DNA of 64,000 bases. Source: Bacillota bacterium (GTDB lineage Bacteria; Bacillota; Clostridia; Christensenellales; SZUA-584). The stretch spans positions 62,001 to 126,000 of the forward strand of contig JAEYKW010000011.1 of assembly GCA_023408075.1 (NCBI GenBank), read 5' to 3'. The notes under the pieces are model-generated. The model worked only from the letters and a program-made list of their open reading frames with translations, did not search any database and was not told the origin of the DNA. Every line of letters begins with the position of its first letter. Within the stretch, counting starts at the first letter, position 1. The translations under genes were made by a program, and so were the position numbers. Of the stretch, positions 52,856 to 60,742 are shown in pieces.

Positions 52856-54085
52856 ATGATGCGGAAATTGTCTTTCAAAACCTTTATACATCTTGGTCTG
52901 CTTCTTTTTTGTGCGGTCCTTATTTTCGCTTTCCTTCCCGTCACCGCTCTCGCCGTTGAACGTTATCAGATACTCAAAATCGGTGACAAGGATGAATATG
53001 TTCAGGCTCTTCAGAACAAACTCAAGGAGCTTGGCTTTTTCGGCGGAACGGCGACCGGTTATTTTGGTACGCAAACTCAGCAGGCCGTTATCGACTATCA
53101 AACGGCTCATTCGCTTAGAATCGACGGCAAAGCCGGCCCGGAAACGCTGTCCTCAATTATGGGACGGGATTTTGTGATGGCACGAGACAAGCGCATCTTT
53201 TCAGCCAGCGAAGCAAGTGCGGACTATCCGCAGCCTGGTGACAAAGGTTCTGCCGTATCGGATATTCAAATCAAGCTCAAAGACCTTGATTATTACGATT
53301 ACCCGAGCATCACCGGCTATTACGGGCCGGTTACCGAGCAGGCTGTGAGACTGTTTCAAAATATCAACGGGCTAAAAGCTGACGGAATTACGGGGTCCGA
53401 AACCATATCTCTGCTCAATTCGGGAAATGCGAAATTTTACTGCATCCGTTACGGCGACAAAAGCGACGATGTCTTAACGCTGCAAATGTACCTCAGCAAA
53501 CTCGGATATATGGAAGAAACCGCCGTCACAGGCTTTTTTGGTACGGTCACGCTGGACGCAGTTAACGAGTTTCAGGCAAGAAACGGCTTATCGGTTGATG
53601 CCAAAGCCGGAAAAGATACACGTTCCAAGCTTTATTCGGATGCCGCTTTGAGCTGGGATAAGGTAGATAGGGTAGCTGACGAGAACAGGCCGTCGGACAC
53701 TGATGCCTCAGCAAATACATTGGTGGCCTATGCGAATGCTCAGCTTACCAAACCTTATGCCTATGCCGCAGAGGGGCCGGATGCATTTGATGCTGCCGGT
53801 TTCGTGAGCTATGTGCTCCGGTGCTCGGGTGTATCCGTCAAACGCTGCAGCGCCGACAGCTTATCCAAAATAGAGAGCTGGACAAAGATTTCCCAGCTTA
53901 GTTCCCTCGTTCCGGGTGATATTTTGTTTTTTCAATCCGACCTGAGCGCGCGCATCAACCACACGGGCATATATCTTGGAGACAACCTTTTTATTCATGC
54001 GAGTTCGAGCAATAATTGCGTCACAGTCAGCGAGCTCTCCGATGACTACGAGCGCAATTTCCGCTTTGCGCGCCGTCTTTTCTAG
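52856..54085 (+). CDS. Exported triple PG-binding protein with degenerate NlpC/P60 domain
   Basis: The 409-residue protein has a signal peptide (about 1-33) and three PG_binding_1 repeats (about 37-102, 128-190, 197-262; each with a YFGTQTQQAV-like motif). A C-terminal NlpC/P60 domain follows (about 285-409). The catalytic Cys position of DCSGF reads DAAGF (Ala313), while His369 (NHTGIY) and His381 (FIHASS) are kept, so peptidase activity is probably lost. It may bind cell wall as a scaffold or regulator. It lies between two DnaA-box clusters. Confidence 0.9.
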   Translation: MMRKLSFKTFIHLGLLLFCAVLIFAFLPVTALAVERYQILKIGDKDEYVQALQNKLKELGFFGGTATGYFGTQTQQAVIDYQTAHSLRIDGKAGPETLSSIMGRDFVMARDKRIFSASEASADYPQPGDKGSAVSDIQIKLKDLDYYDYPSITGYYGPVTEQAVRLFQNINGLKADGITGSETISLLNSGNAKFYCIRYGDKSDDVLTLQMYLSKLGYMEETAVTGFFGTVTLDAVNEFQARNGLSVDAKAGKDTRSKLYSDAALSWDKVDRVADENRPSDTDASANTLVAYANAQLTKPYAYAAEGPDAFDAAGFVSYVLRCSGVSVKRCSADSLSKIESWTKISQLSSLVPGDILFFQSDLSARINHTGIYLGDNLFIHASSSNNCVTVSELSDDYERNFRFARRLF

Positions 54086-54169
54086 ACTATGAATCCCCGG
54101 CAATCTCAACTGGAGACCTTGTGTTAACGTCGGTGCATTTCCTCCGGCTTCTTTTTCTTTGTTTGTATG

Positions 54170-54198
54170 TTGAGTGCTTGCCTATTCTATGATAGAAT
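54170..54198 (+). promoter_or_regulatory. dnaA promoter
   Basis: TTGAGT (54170-54175), a 17-bp spacer and TAGAAT (54193-54198) start transcription near 54205, so the DnaA boxes at 54224-54256 fall in the leader and allow autoregulation. A second TATAAT at 54303-54308 lies close to the start codon. Confidence 0.6.
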
Positions 54199-54223
54199 GA
54201 TAACTGTTCAATGAAACCACATG

Positions 54224-54256
54224 TTATCCACATTGTGTGGACAACCATGTGGATGA
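54224..54256 (+). other. oriC: DnaA-box cluster B upstream of dnaA
   Basis: Perfect box TTATCCACA (54224-54232) is followed by TGTGGACAA (54236-54244) and TGTGGATGA (54248-54256) on the other strand. An AT-rich run (54291-54309) separates it from the dnaA start. Confidence 0.82.
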
Positions 54257-54324
54257 GTTGAGTAAATCGTGTTTTTTATGTCGGAAGAATGATTTTATAT
54301 TATATAATGTTCTGAGGTATTCTT

Positions 54325-55689
54325 GTGGACACTTTCTTGATTATTTGGGAAAAAGCTTTGGAAATACTCAAGCAGGAGCTTGCCAGTGTCCGTTATGATA
54401 CATGGATCAAAACGCTGTCTCCTGTCAAAAAAATCGACAGCGACTTTTACTTTCAAACGTTGAATCCGATTCACAAGGAATTGGTTGAAAAGAGCTATAA
54501 AAATTTAATTCTTAACGCGATGACCGATGCGGCAGATTCTTTGGATTTCGGGCAGGATATCAACGTCTTTTTTTTGAACACTGAAGAAGCCTCGAAATTA
54601 AAGCAAACAACGGCTGTTCAGCAGCCCGAAGTTGAAAACACCAACAGCTCGCGTTCCACGCTGAACCCTTACTTTACATTTGATACATTTGTCGTCGGCA
54701 GCTCCAATGAATTTGCGCATGCAGCGGCCAGAGCTGTGGCGGACAACCCGGGGCTCACATACAATCCGCTTTTTATTTACGGCAAAACCGGCCTTGGCAA
54801 AACGCATTTGATGCAGGCCATTGCCAATCACATCACGATTAAAGACAACAACGCCACCGTGATGTTTGTTAAAAGTGAACCGTTTTTAAACGACCTGATC
54901 AACGCGATCCGTACATCCAAAACGGAGGAATTCCGAAAAAAATACCGCAAAGCCGATGTACTGCTGATTGACGATATTCAGTTTATTGCAGGCAAGGAAA
55001 GCACGCAGGAAGAATTCTTCCATACGTTTAACGACCTGCACGAAAACAACAAACAGATTATCTTGTCTTCCGACAAGCCGCCAAAAGAGATCGCAAGGCT
55101 TGAGGAACGGCTTCAGTCGCGCTTTGAGGGTGGGCTGATTGCCGATATTCAGCCCCCGAACTATGAAACGAAGCTTGCTATACTCACAAAGAAGGCAAAG
55201 GACATCACCTCAAAAGAATCTTTAAAGTGTGAAGTCAGCAAAGAGATACTTGACCTGATTGCGACCAAGGTATCATCGAATATCCGCTCACTTGAAGGAG
55301 CTTTGAAAAAGATTATCGCCTATACCGTTCTGAACGGTCGCTCGCCCAATCTTGTTGAGGCCGAAATTGCCATACGCGATTTTCTTACGACGAACACAAA
55401 GAAAATTACCTCAAAACATATTTTACAGACGGTTTGCGAGTATTACGAGATATCTGAGGATGAAATTACGAGCAGCAAGAAGAGCCAGAGCGTGGCTTAT
55501 CCGCGGCAGATGGCGATGTATTTGACGCGCAAGCTCATGGATCTGTCTTACAAAGCCATTGCCGAAATATATGGAAAGAACGACCATACAACCGTGAAGC
55601 ATGCCTTTGAAAAGATTGAAAATGAAGTCCAGACAAATATTGAAACCAAAACACTTGTGGATGATTTCATAGTAAAGCTGAAAGAATAG
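54325..55689 (+). CDS. dnaA: Chromosomal replication initiator DnaA
   Basis: The 454-residue initiator has all four domains. Domain I runs to about 80, followed by a linker. The AAA+ domain has Walker A GKTGLGKT (153-160) and Walker B LLIDDIQF (213-220). Domain IV has the DnaA-box recognition motif NDHTTVKHA (about 419). The start is GTG 54325 with TGAGG upstream. dnaN follows after 237 bases. Confidence 0.98.
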   Translation: MDTFLIIWEKALEILKQELASVRYDTWIKTLSPVKKIDSDFYFQTLNPIHKELVEKSYKNLILNAMTDAADSLDFGQDINVFFLNTEEASKLKQTTAVQQPEVENTNSSRSTLNPYFTFDTFVVGSSNEFAHAAARAVADNPGLTYNPLFIYGKTGLGKTHLMQAIANHITIKDNNATVMFVKSEPFLNDLINAIRTSKTEEFRKKYRKADVLLIDDIQFIAGKESTQEEFFHTFNDLHENNKQIILSSDKPPKEIARLEERLQSRFEGGLIADIQPPNYETKLAILTKKAKDITSKESLKCEVSKEILDLIATKVSSNIRSLEGALKKIIAYTVLNGRSPNLVEAEIAIRDFLTTNTKKITSKHILQTVCEYYEISEDEITSSKKSQSVAYPRQMAMYLTRKLMDLSYKAIAEIYGKNDHTTVKHAFEKIENEVQTNIETKTLVDDFIVKLKE

Positions 55690-55698
55690 TGGATACAT

Positions 55699-55707
55699 TG
55701 TTGATAA
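55699..55707 (+). other. DnaA-box-like site after dnaA
   Basis: TGTTGATAA differs from the consensus TGTGGATAA at one position and lies 10 bases past the dnaA stop. Confidence 0.5.
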
Positions 55708-55832
55708 AAAAAACGGCAGCAAAACCCGCATATTTTTCATCCCCACTCCATCGACAGCAGATGCACGCATAATCACATGAATCAGGACGTCTTCCGGATG
55801 TGTTTTTTACGATGAAACAGGGAAAAAGAGCG

Positions 55833-55888
55833 ATATCCACATTATCAACATACACTACTGCTGCTAATACTATTTAATTAAGTAATGA
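55833..55888 (+). other. oriC: DnaA boxes, DnaA-trio-like track and AT-rich unwinding element
   Basis: Two adjacent near-consensus boxes, ATATCCACA (55833-55841) and TTATCAACA (55842-55850), are followed after four bases by six in-phase triplets CTA-CTG-CTG-CTA-ATA-CTA (55855-55872). The complement reads 3'-GAT-GAC-GAC-GAT-TAT-GAT with adenine in the middle of each, as in DnaA-trios. An AT-only tract TTTAATTAA comes next. The order matches the basal unwinding system of Bacillus oriC between dnaA and dnaN. Confidence 0.7.
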
Positions 55889-55926
55889 TACCGTGTCAGA
55901 GAAAATACGTTTTTCAGGAGCCGCAT

Positions 55927-57030
55927 ATGAGGATAATTTGTAATAAAAGCGAACTGCAAAAAAATGCAAACATAGCCGCGAAGGCTGTCGCGATGAAATC
56001 TCCCGTTTACCTGCTTGAGGGAATACGGATAGAAGCGAAAGATCAGTCATTAACATTATATGGAAATGATGGGACGATGTCGATCAAATGCATCACCCCT
56101 GCTAATGTGCTTGAGCCGGGTGATGTCGTGCTTCCCGCAAGGCTGTTTTGTGAAGTGCTCACCAAATTTGAAGAATGCGATATTAGTATCTATACGGAAG
56201 GAAGCAACGTTGTGCTTGAATGCGGGCATTCCAGAACCACGCTCTGTTTTATGAGCGCGGAACAATACCCTGCGTTTCCGAAGTTTGATACCGTGGACGG
56301 TATTCATATCTATTCAAGGCAGCTTGTGAGCATGATAGACCAAACCGTGTTTGCAACATCGGCCAGTGAAGAAAAACCGATATTGACGGGCCTGTTGATT
56401 GAACTTGGCGGCAACAGCCTCAAGATGGTGGCTCTCGACGGATACCGGCTTGCGATAAGAAAAGAAGCGCTGGGTACAGAGCATGCTGAAAAAGAAGTCG
56501 TGGTGCCTTCAAAATCGATGAGAGAGGTTGCGCGCATCATTCCCGAAGATGAGACAACGATAAAGGTTTATACGACAGAAAACATGGTCGGTATTGTCTG
56601 TGAGAATATTGAGATCGTCACACGCGTGCTGCAGGGCGATTACGTGAAATATAAAAGCATACTGCCGGCAGAATTTATGACGCGTGTCATCGTGAGCCGG
56701 CAGAATCTGTTTAACAGCTTGGAGCGCGCAAGCATATTGGCTCGCCAGTCTAAAACTAACCTCGTCAATTTAGCCATTGATGGCAACACGATGACGATTA
56801 CGTCGGATTCGGAAGTCGGCAAAGCGAGAGAAGAGGTTGATATTCGTCTGACGGGCAAGAACTTAAACATAGCTTTTAACGCGCGGTATTTGCTTGACGT
56901 TTTAAAAGAAGCTGCGGATGACGAAGTGGTGATGGATTTCAATACGAATATCAGTCCGAGTGTGATTCATCCCGTGTCGGGTGACAGTTATCTTTATCTC
57001 GTGCTGCCTGTAAAAACAAGCAACGGCTAA
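55927..57030 (+). CDS. dnaN: DNA polymerase III beta subunit (sliding clamp)
   Basis: The 367-residue protein has the three repeated clamp domains. It starts MRIICNKSELQKNANIAAKAV and ends in HPVSGDSYLYLVLPV, the typical C-terminal peptide-binding region. ATG 55927 follows CAGGAG. recF, usually next, is missing here. The stop overlaps the convergent VTT-domain gene by 4 bases. Confidence 0.97.
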   Translation: MRIICNKSELQKNANIAAKAVAMKSPVYLLEGIRIEAKDQSLTLYGNDGTMSIKCITPANVLEPGDVVLPARLFCEVLTKFEECDISIYTEGSNVVLECGHSRTTLCFMSAEQYPAFPKFDTVDGIHIYSRQLVSMIDQTVFATSASEEKPILTGLLIELGGNSLKMVALDGYRLAIRKEALGTEHAEKEVVVPSKSMREVARIIPEDETTIKVYTTENMVGIVCENIEIVTRVLQGDYVKYKSILPAEFMTRVIVSRQNLFNSLERASILARQSKTNLVNLAIDGNTMTITSDSEVGKAREEVDIRLTGKNLNIAFNARYLLDVLKEAADDEVVMDFNTNISPSVIHPVSGDSYLYLVLPVKTSNG

Positions 57031-57734
57031 TTGTCTTTTTGAAAGGTTCTTTTCATCCAATTATGAATGCGCTCCTCGATAAGAGGAGCGTATTTTGATG
57101 CAAGAACGATAACGGCAATCGCCACCCCGACGATGATGAACCAGACCCATACGGGAACGGAAATAACGCCGGATCCCACGAGCGCGGAAAAAAGCAGGCC
57201 CCAAGGCCGGGTGCAAAGCATAATCAGCGCGAAAGACGGAAGATTCAACGCGCTGAGGCCCGCAATCAAGCACAGCACATCATCCGGAAAGAACGGAAGC
57301 AGGAACATCAGTATCAGCAAAATGCGCTGGCGCGATGAAACGGTGTCCATATATTTTTCGACGATGTTTTTTCCGGCTATGCGCTCCACCAGCGGACGTC
57401 CAAATTTTTTGCCGAGAAGAAAGGCCCCGAGCGAACCAATATACACGGCTGCAAATGACAATATAAAGCCCGGAAAAAAGCCGAAAAGCACGCCGCCCAC
57501 CAATGTGGTGACACTGCCGGGTATAGGAGAGATAATCACCTGCAAAAACTGAAGCGTGAAAAAGGCCAAGGGAGCCCATGCGCCGTAAGATGCGACATAT
57601 TGCTGAAGGCTTTCTTTAGACTCAAACAGCGTGAACCATCCGTTATTCTTGCCGATATAATAGAGAATGGCCACAGCCGCAAGTATGGCAATGAGCACGA
57701 CCAGCCAAATTATCTGTTTTCTTGTAATTTTCAT
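57027..57734 (-). CDS. TVP38/TMEM64 (VTT/DedA-like) membrane protein
   Basis: The 235-residue polytopic protein has the VTT pattern: ISPIPGSVTTLVGGVLFGFFPG, a GAFLLGKKFGRPLVERI segment and FFPDDVLCLIAGLSAL. DedA-superfamily proteins are linked to lipid scrambling or carrier recycling and proton-dependent transport. ATG 57734 has no Shine-Dalgarno; a TGG-TATACT extended -10 ends 7 bases before it, so the mRNA may be nearly leaderless. It is convergent with dnaN. Confidence 0.9.
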   Translation of the reverse strand: MKITRKQIIWLVVLIAILAAVAILYYIGKNNGWFTLFESKESLQQYVASYGAWAPLAFFTLQFLQVIISPIPGSVTTLVGGVLFGFFPGFILSFAAVYIGSLGAFLLGKKFGRPLVERIAGKNIVEKYMDTVSSRQRILLILMFLLPFFPDDVLCLIAGLSALNLPSFALIMLCTRPWGLLFSALVGSGVISVPVWVWFIIVGVAIAVIVLASKYAPLIEERIHNWMKRTFQKDN

Positions 57735-57977
57735 ATCAATTAGTATACCATAATTCAAAAGCGGTGCCATCTGTTTCTTTTTGACGGAATGAAAAAACTG
57801 TTAACTTTTTAAAATCGCTGAGTAAATTATTATGGAGTATCTAAATAAATATATTATTATATATTCGTTGTGATAAATGAATCGGGTTATAATGATATAT
57901 CTGCAATTTTACAGGGCGCTCTTTCCAACTTCGCGCTTTTGCTTTATAATGTTATCAACGAAACGGAGGGTTAGCAT

Positions 57978-58748
57978 ATGTCCAAAATTATCGCCATTGC
58001 CAACCAGAAGGGCGGCGTTGGCAAGACGACAACAGCTGTCAACCTGAGCGCCTGTATTGCAGATAAGGGGAAGAAAGTTCTGCTTATCGATATCGATCCT
58101 CAGGGAAATTCGACAAGCGGTCTTGGCATTGAGAAGAGCACACTCAAAACGTCCGTATATGATGTATTGATTAATGGTGCGGATGCCAAAACAGCTGTGA
58201 TGGGCACGATGATCGATACGCTCGATATCATTCCCGCCAACATTGACCTTGTGGGTGCAGAGGTAGAGCTGGTGTCCCGTATGGCACGCGAGCAGATTTT
58301 AAAAACGGCACTCAAATCCATCCGCGACAATTACGATTATATATTCATGGACTGCCCGCCGTCTCTCGGGCTCATCACGATCAACGCGCTGACAGCCGCA
58401 GATAAGATTCTCGTTCCCATACAGTGTGAATATTATGCGCTCGAAGGGCTGTCTCAGCTAATCAACACGATCAAGCTCGTCAAGACGAATTTGAACCCGA
58501 GCCTTGAGGTGGAAGGCGTTGTGCTTACGATGTTTGACGGGCGCACCAACCTCTCCATTCAAGTTGTGGAGGAAGTCAAGAAATACTTTAAAAACAAGGT
58601 GTATCAAACAATAATACCGAGAAATGTACGTCTCGGAGAAGCGCCGAGTTTTGGATTGCCGGTCATCCGGTATGATGCGGCGTGCCTTGGGTCCCAGTGC
58701 TACAACGATCTTGCGAAAGAGATCATTGAAAGCGGGGGCGGTTTATAA
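57978..58748 (+). CDS. parA: Chromosome-partitioning ATPase ParA (Soj)
   Basis: The 256-residue Walker-type ATPase has the deviant Walker A KGGVGKTT (11-18), IDIDPQGNSTSGLG and MDCPPSLGLITINAL. It acts with ParB and parS in origin segregation and modulates DnaA. ACGGAGGG precedes the ATG. The 243 bases upstream (57735-57977) are AT-rich without a gene. Confidence 0.97.
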   Translation: MSKIIAIANQKGGVGKTTTAVNLSACIADKGKKVLLIDIDPQGNSTSGLGIEKSTLKTSVYDVLINGADAKTAVMGTMIDTLDIIPANIDLVGAEVELVSRMAREQILKTALKSIRDNYDYIFMDCPPSLGLITINALTAADKILVPIQCEYYALEGLSQLINTIKLVKTNLNPSLEVEGVVLTMFDGRTNLSIQVVEEVKKYFKNKVYQTIIPRNVRLGEAPSFGLPVIRYDAACLGSQCYNDLAKEIIESGGGL

Positions 58749-59605
58749 TGAAGCAGCAGCAAAGGCTCGGCAAAGGGCTTGGCGCGCTGATCGAAGATGC
58801 GTCTTCTGTCACAGAAGAAAAGGCCGAAGGGATGAAGTTGGTCAGTGTCAACGATATTGACCCGAATGCAGGCCAGCCCCGAAAGCATTTTGACAGCGAC
58901 AAGCTTGAAGAGCTCGCGCAATCGGTAAAAACGTACGGTATTGTTCAGCCGATTATTGTGCAGGCAAGCGGCAGCCGGTTTACGATCATTGCGGGTGAGA
59001 GGCGCTACCGTGCGGCAAGGCTTGCGGGTTTAAAAGACGTGCCCGTTATTGTCAAAGAGTTTTCCGAGGCAGAACTCATGGAAGTTTCGCTGGTGGAGAA
59101 TCTGCAGCGCGAGGACTTGAATCCGATAGAAGAAGCGCAGGCGATGCGCATGCTGATGGACGAACACCATCTGACGCAGGATGAACTGTCAAGCCGTCTT
59201 GGCAAATCCCGCAGTGCCGTGGCCAATACATTAAGACTGCTGTCTCTGCCCGAAAGCGTCAGAAGCCTCGTCATCGCCGGTGAGTTATCTTCGGGTCATG
59301 CGCGCTGTCTCGTGGCACTCGAAAGGGATGAAGACAAACTGCGGCTGGCTCAGAAGATCGTGATCCAGGGGCTCTCGGTCAGGGCGACGGAAGAACTGAT
59401 TAAGGCTTTAAGCAAGACGATGCCCCCCGTTCAAAAAGAAAAGGGTGCGGTTCCCGAAATAGAGGAAGCCGAAAAAACGCTGACGGCGGCGCTCGGCACG
59501 CGCGTACAGATCGCGGGGGATTTAAAGCGCGGCAAGATCATACTCCAATATTACAATCCCGAGCAGCTCAATTCACTGTTTGACTTTTTAATGACAAGCA
59601 AATAA
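58748..59605 (+). CDS. parB: Chromosome-partitioning protein ParB (Spo0J)
   Basis: The 285-residue protein has the CTP-binding N-terminal domain with GERRYR (83-88) and ENLQREDLNPIEEA. The helix-turn-helix follows (LTQDELSSRLGKSRSAVANTLRLL, about 137-160), with a C-terminal dimer domain. It loads on parS and slides as a CTP clamp. The ATG shares its A with the parA stop (TAATG). Confidence 0.97.
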   Translation: MKQQQRLGKGLGALIEDASSVTEEKAEGMKLVSVNDIDPNAGQPRKHFDSDKLEELAQSVKTYGIVQPIIVQASGSRFTIIAGERRYRAARLAGLKDVPVIVKEFSEAELMEVSLVENLQREDLNPIEEAQAMRMLMDEHHLTQDELSSRLGKSRSAVANTLRLLSLPESVRSLVIAGELSSGHARCLVALERDEDKLRLAQKIVIQGLSVRATEELIKALSKTMPPVQKEKGAVPEIEEAEKTLTAALGTRVQIAGDLKRGKIILQYYNPEQLNSLFDFLMTSK

Positions 59606-59620
59606 TAAGCAGCACAGATG

Positions 59621-59643
59621 CCACGCGGGCTGCGTGGTTTTTT
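59621..59643 (+). terminator. Rho-independent terminator after parB
   Basis: CCACGC/GCGTGG (59621-59626 and 59632-59637) with loop GGGCT is followed by TTTTTTG. Confidence 0.88.
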
Positions 59644-59682
59644 GTTTTACATCACAATCCACAAGTTCATTCTTGGACAAAT

Positions 59683-59698
59683 TGTTTCACGTGAAACA
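59683..59698. promoter_or_regulatory. parS: parS centromere site 1
   Basis: TGTTTCACGTGAAACA is a perfect match to the ParB-binding parS palindrome, 78 bases after parB and about 5 kb from dnaA. Confidence 0.97.
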
Positions 59699-59722
59699 TT
59701 GATAAGCCGTGATCAGACAAAT

Positions 59723-59738
59723 TGTTTCACGTGAAACA
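59723..59738. promoter_or_regulatory. parS: parS centromere site 2
   Basis: A second perfect TGTTTCACGTGAAACA lies exactly 40 bp from the first. The surrounding 24 bases (GACAAAT... to ...CAT, 59676-59699 and 59716-59739) are identical, so the two arose by a local duplication. The rest of the gap, 59740-59969, holds no supported gene. Confidence 0.97.
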
Positions 59739-59967
59739 TCAGCTCGTCTCGATACGCTGCATTCAATTGAACCCTGCGGGCATGAGCAGAGTCCTTTGAA
59801 ATGGAGAATATACAAAACCATGTACGGTAAATATCGTATTAAGGCGCACTTTGGCGAACGACAAGCAGAGACTGTCGCCAGACAAGATGCATCTTAATTA
59901 TATTCTGTAAAACATGAAACCCATCCGCAAAAGATTAAAGGAATAGCGCTCGTCTGCGTGCACATAC

Positions 59968-59997
59968 AAAAAAAGCCCCCGGGCAATATCCGGAGGC
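59968..59997 (-). terminator. Terminator after cvpA
   Basis: On the minus strand GCCTCCGG/CCGGGGGC (59997-59990 and 59982-59975) forms an 8-bp stem with one G-U pair and runs into seven T residues. Confidence 0.82.
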
Positions 59998-60013
59998 AGG
60001 GTGAGCCATTTCG

Positions 60014-60721
60014 TTATACAACACCGCGTATGAAATGCAGGAAGAAATTATTATCGGAGAAGAACAAGGCCAGACCGGACGCGTTGTAATAGTCGGTGAT
60101 CTTTTCGACGGGCATCACGAGGAACACGACGGGAACGATCGTCATGATCAAAAAGCAAAACATCAGGCCGCGCAGCACGCCGAAAAGCGCGCCGGTCGTG
60201 CGGTCGTACTGGCGCAGCTCCGGAAACTCCACCGTATAATCAATCGCGCCGAGCACAAACGCAAATATCACACGCGCGATTAAGAAGACGGCCAGAAAAG
60301 CCAGTATGTTGACCACCGCAGAAACGATCGTCATATTATAATATTGACCGATGGTGGTAAGGCCGCTCGATGCAAACGCTTTCGTTTCCACGTTCTGCCG
60401 TACCAGCGACGTAAACGGCTCTGAGATATCAGACTTTAAAATGATATCGTTGAGCTGCGCAGGCGACAATTGGTTTACAAGCATCTGAGAGCTTTCAAAC
60501 GAAGCAATCTTTTCAGCGCCCTCGGTGTAGTAGGTCAGGTAATCAAAAAGCGACGCGTTTGCTTTAACGGCGGACGATACCACTGGATAGAACAGGTACG
60601 AGGTGATGACGGAAAGAAAAAACGCGCCGAGGTTCAATGCGGATCTTAAAAAACCGCGATGTATACCCTCAAGCGCCATTATCAGTATGAGCAATATCAA
60701 AACCACAGTGACCAGATTCAT
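60014..60721 (-). CDS. CvpA-family membrane protein
   Basis: The 235-residue protein has four membrane helices with LEGIHRGFLRSALNLGAFF at the N-terminus and FPELRQYDRTTGALFGVLRGLMF, typical of the CvpA/colicin V production family. Function is not settled; it is linked to envelope homeostasis. It is last in a three-gene unit, 21 bases after the DUF5711-like gene. Confidence 0.88.
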   Translation of the reverse strand: MNLVTVVLILLILIMALEGIHRGFLRSALNLGAFFLSVITSYLFYPVVSSAVKANASLFDYLTYYTEGAEKIASFESSQMLVNQLSPAQLNDIILKSDISEPFTSLVRQNVETKAFASSGLTTIGQYYNMTIVSAVVNILAFLAVFLIARVIFAFVLGAIDYTVEFPELRQYDRTTGALFGVLRGLMFCFLIMTIVPVVFLVMPVEKITDYYNASGLALFFSDNNFFLHFIRGVV

Positions 60722-60742
60722 AGCATTCCTCCAAATAGGCCT

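Noticed and set aside
59709..59897. 62-codon plus-strand frame after parB
   Set aside because: It covers the second parS site, lacks a ribosome binding site and has no protein-like pattern.
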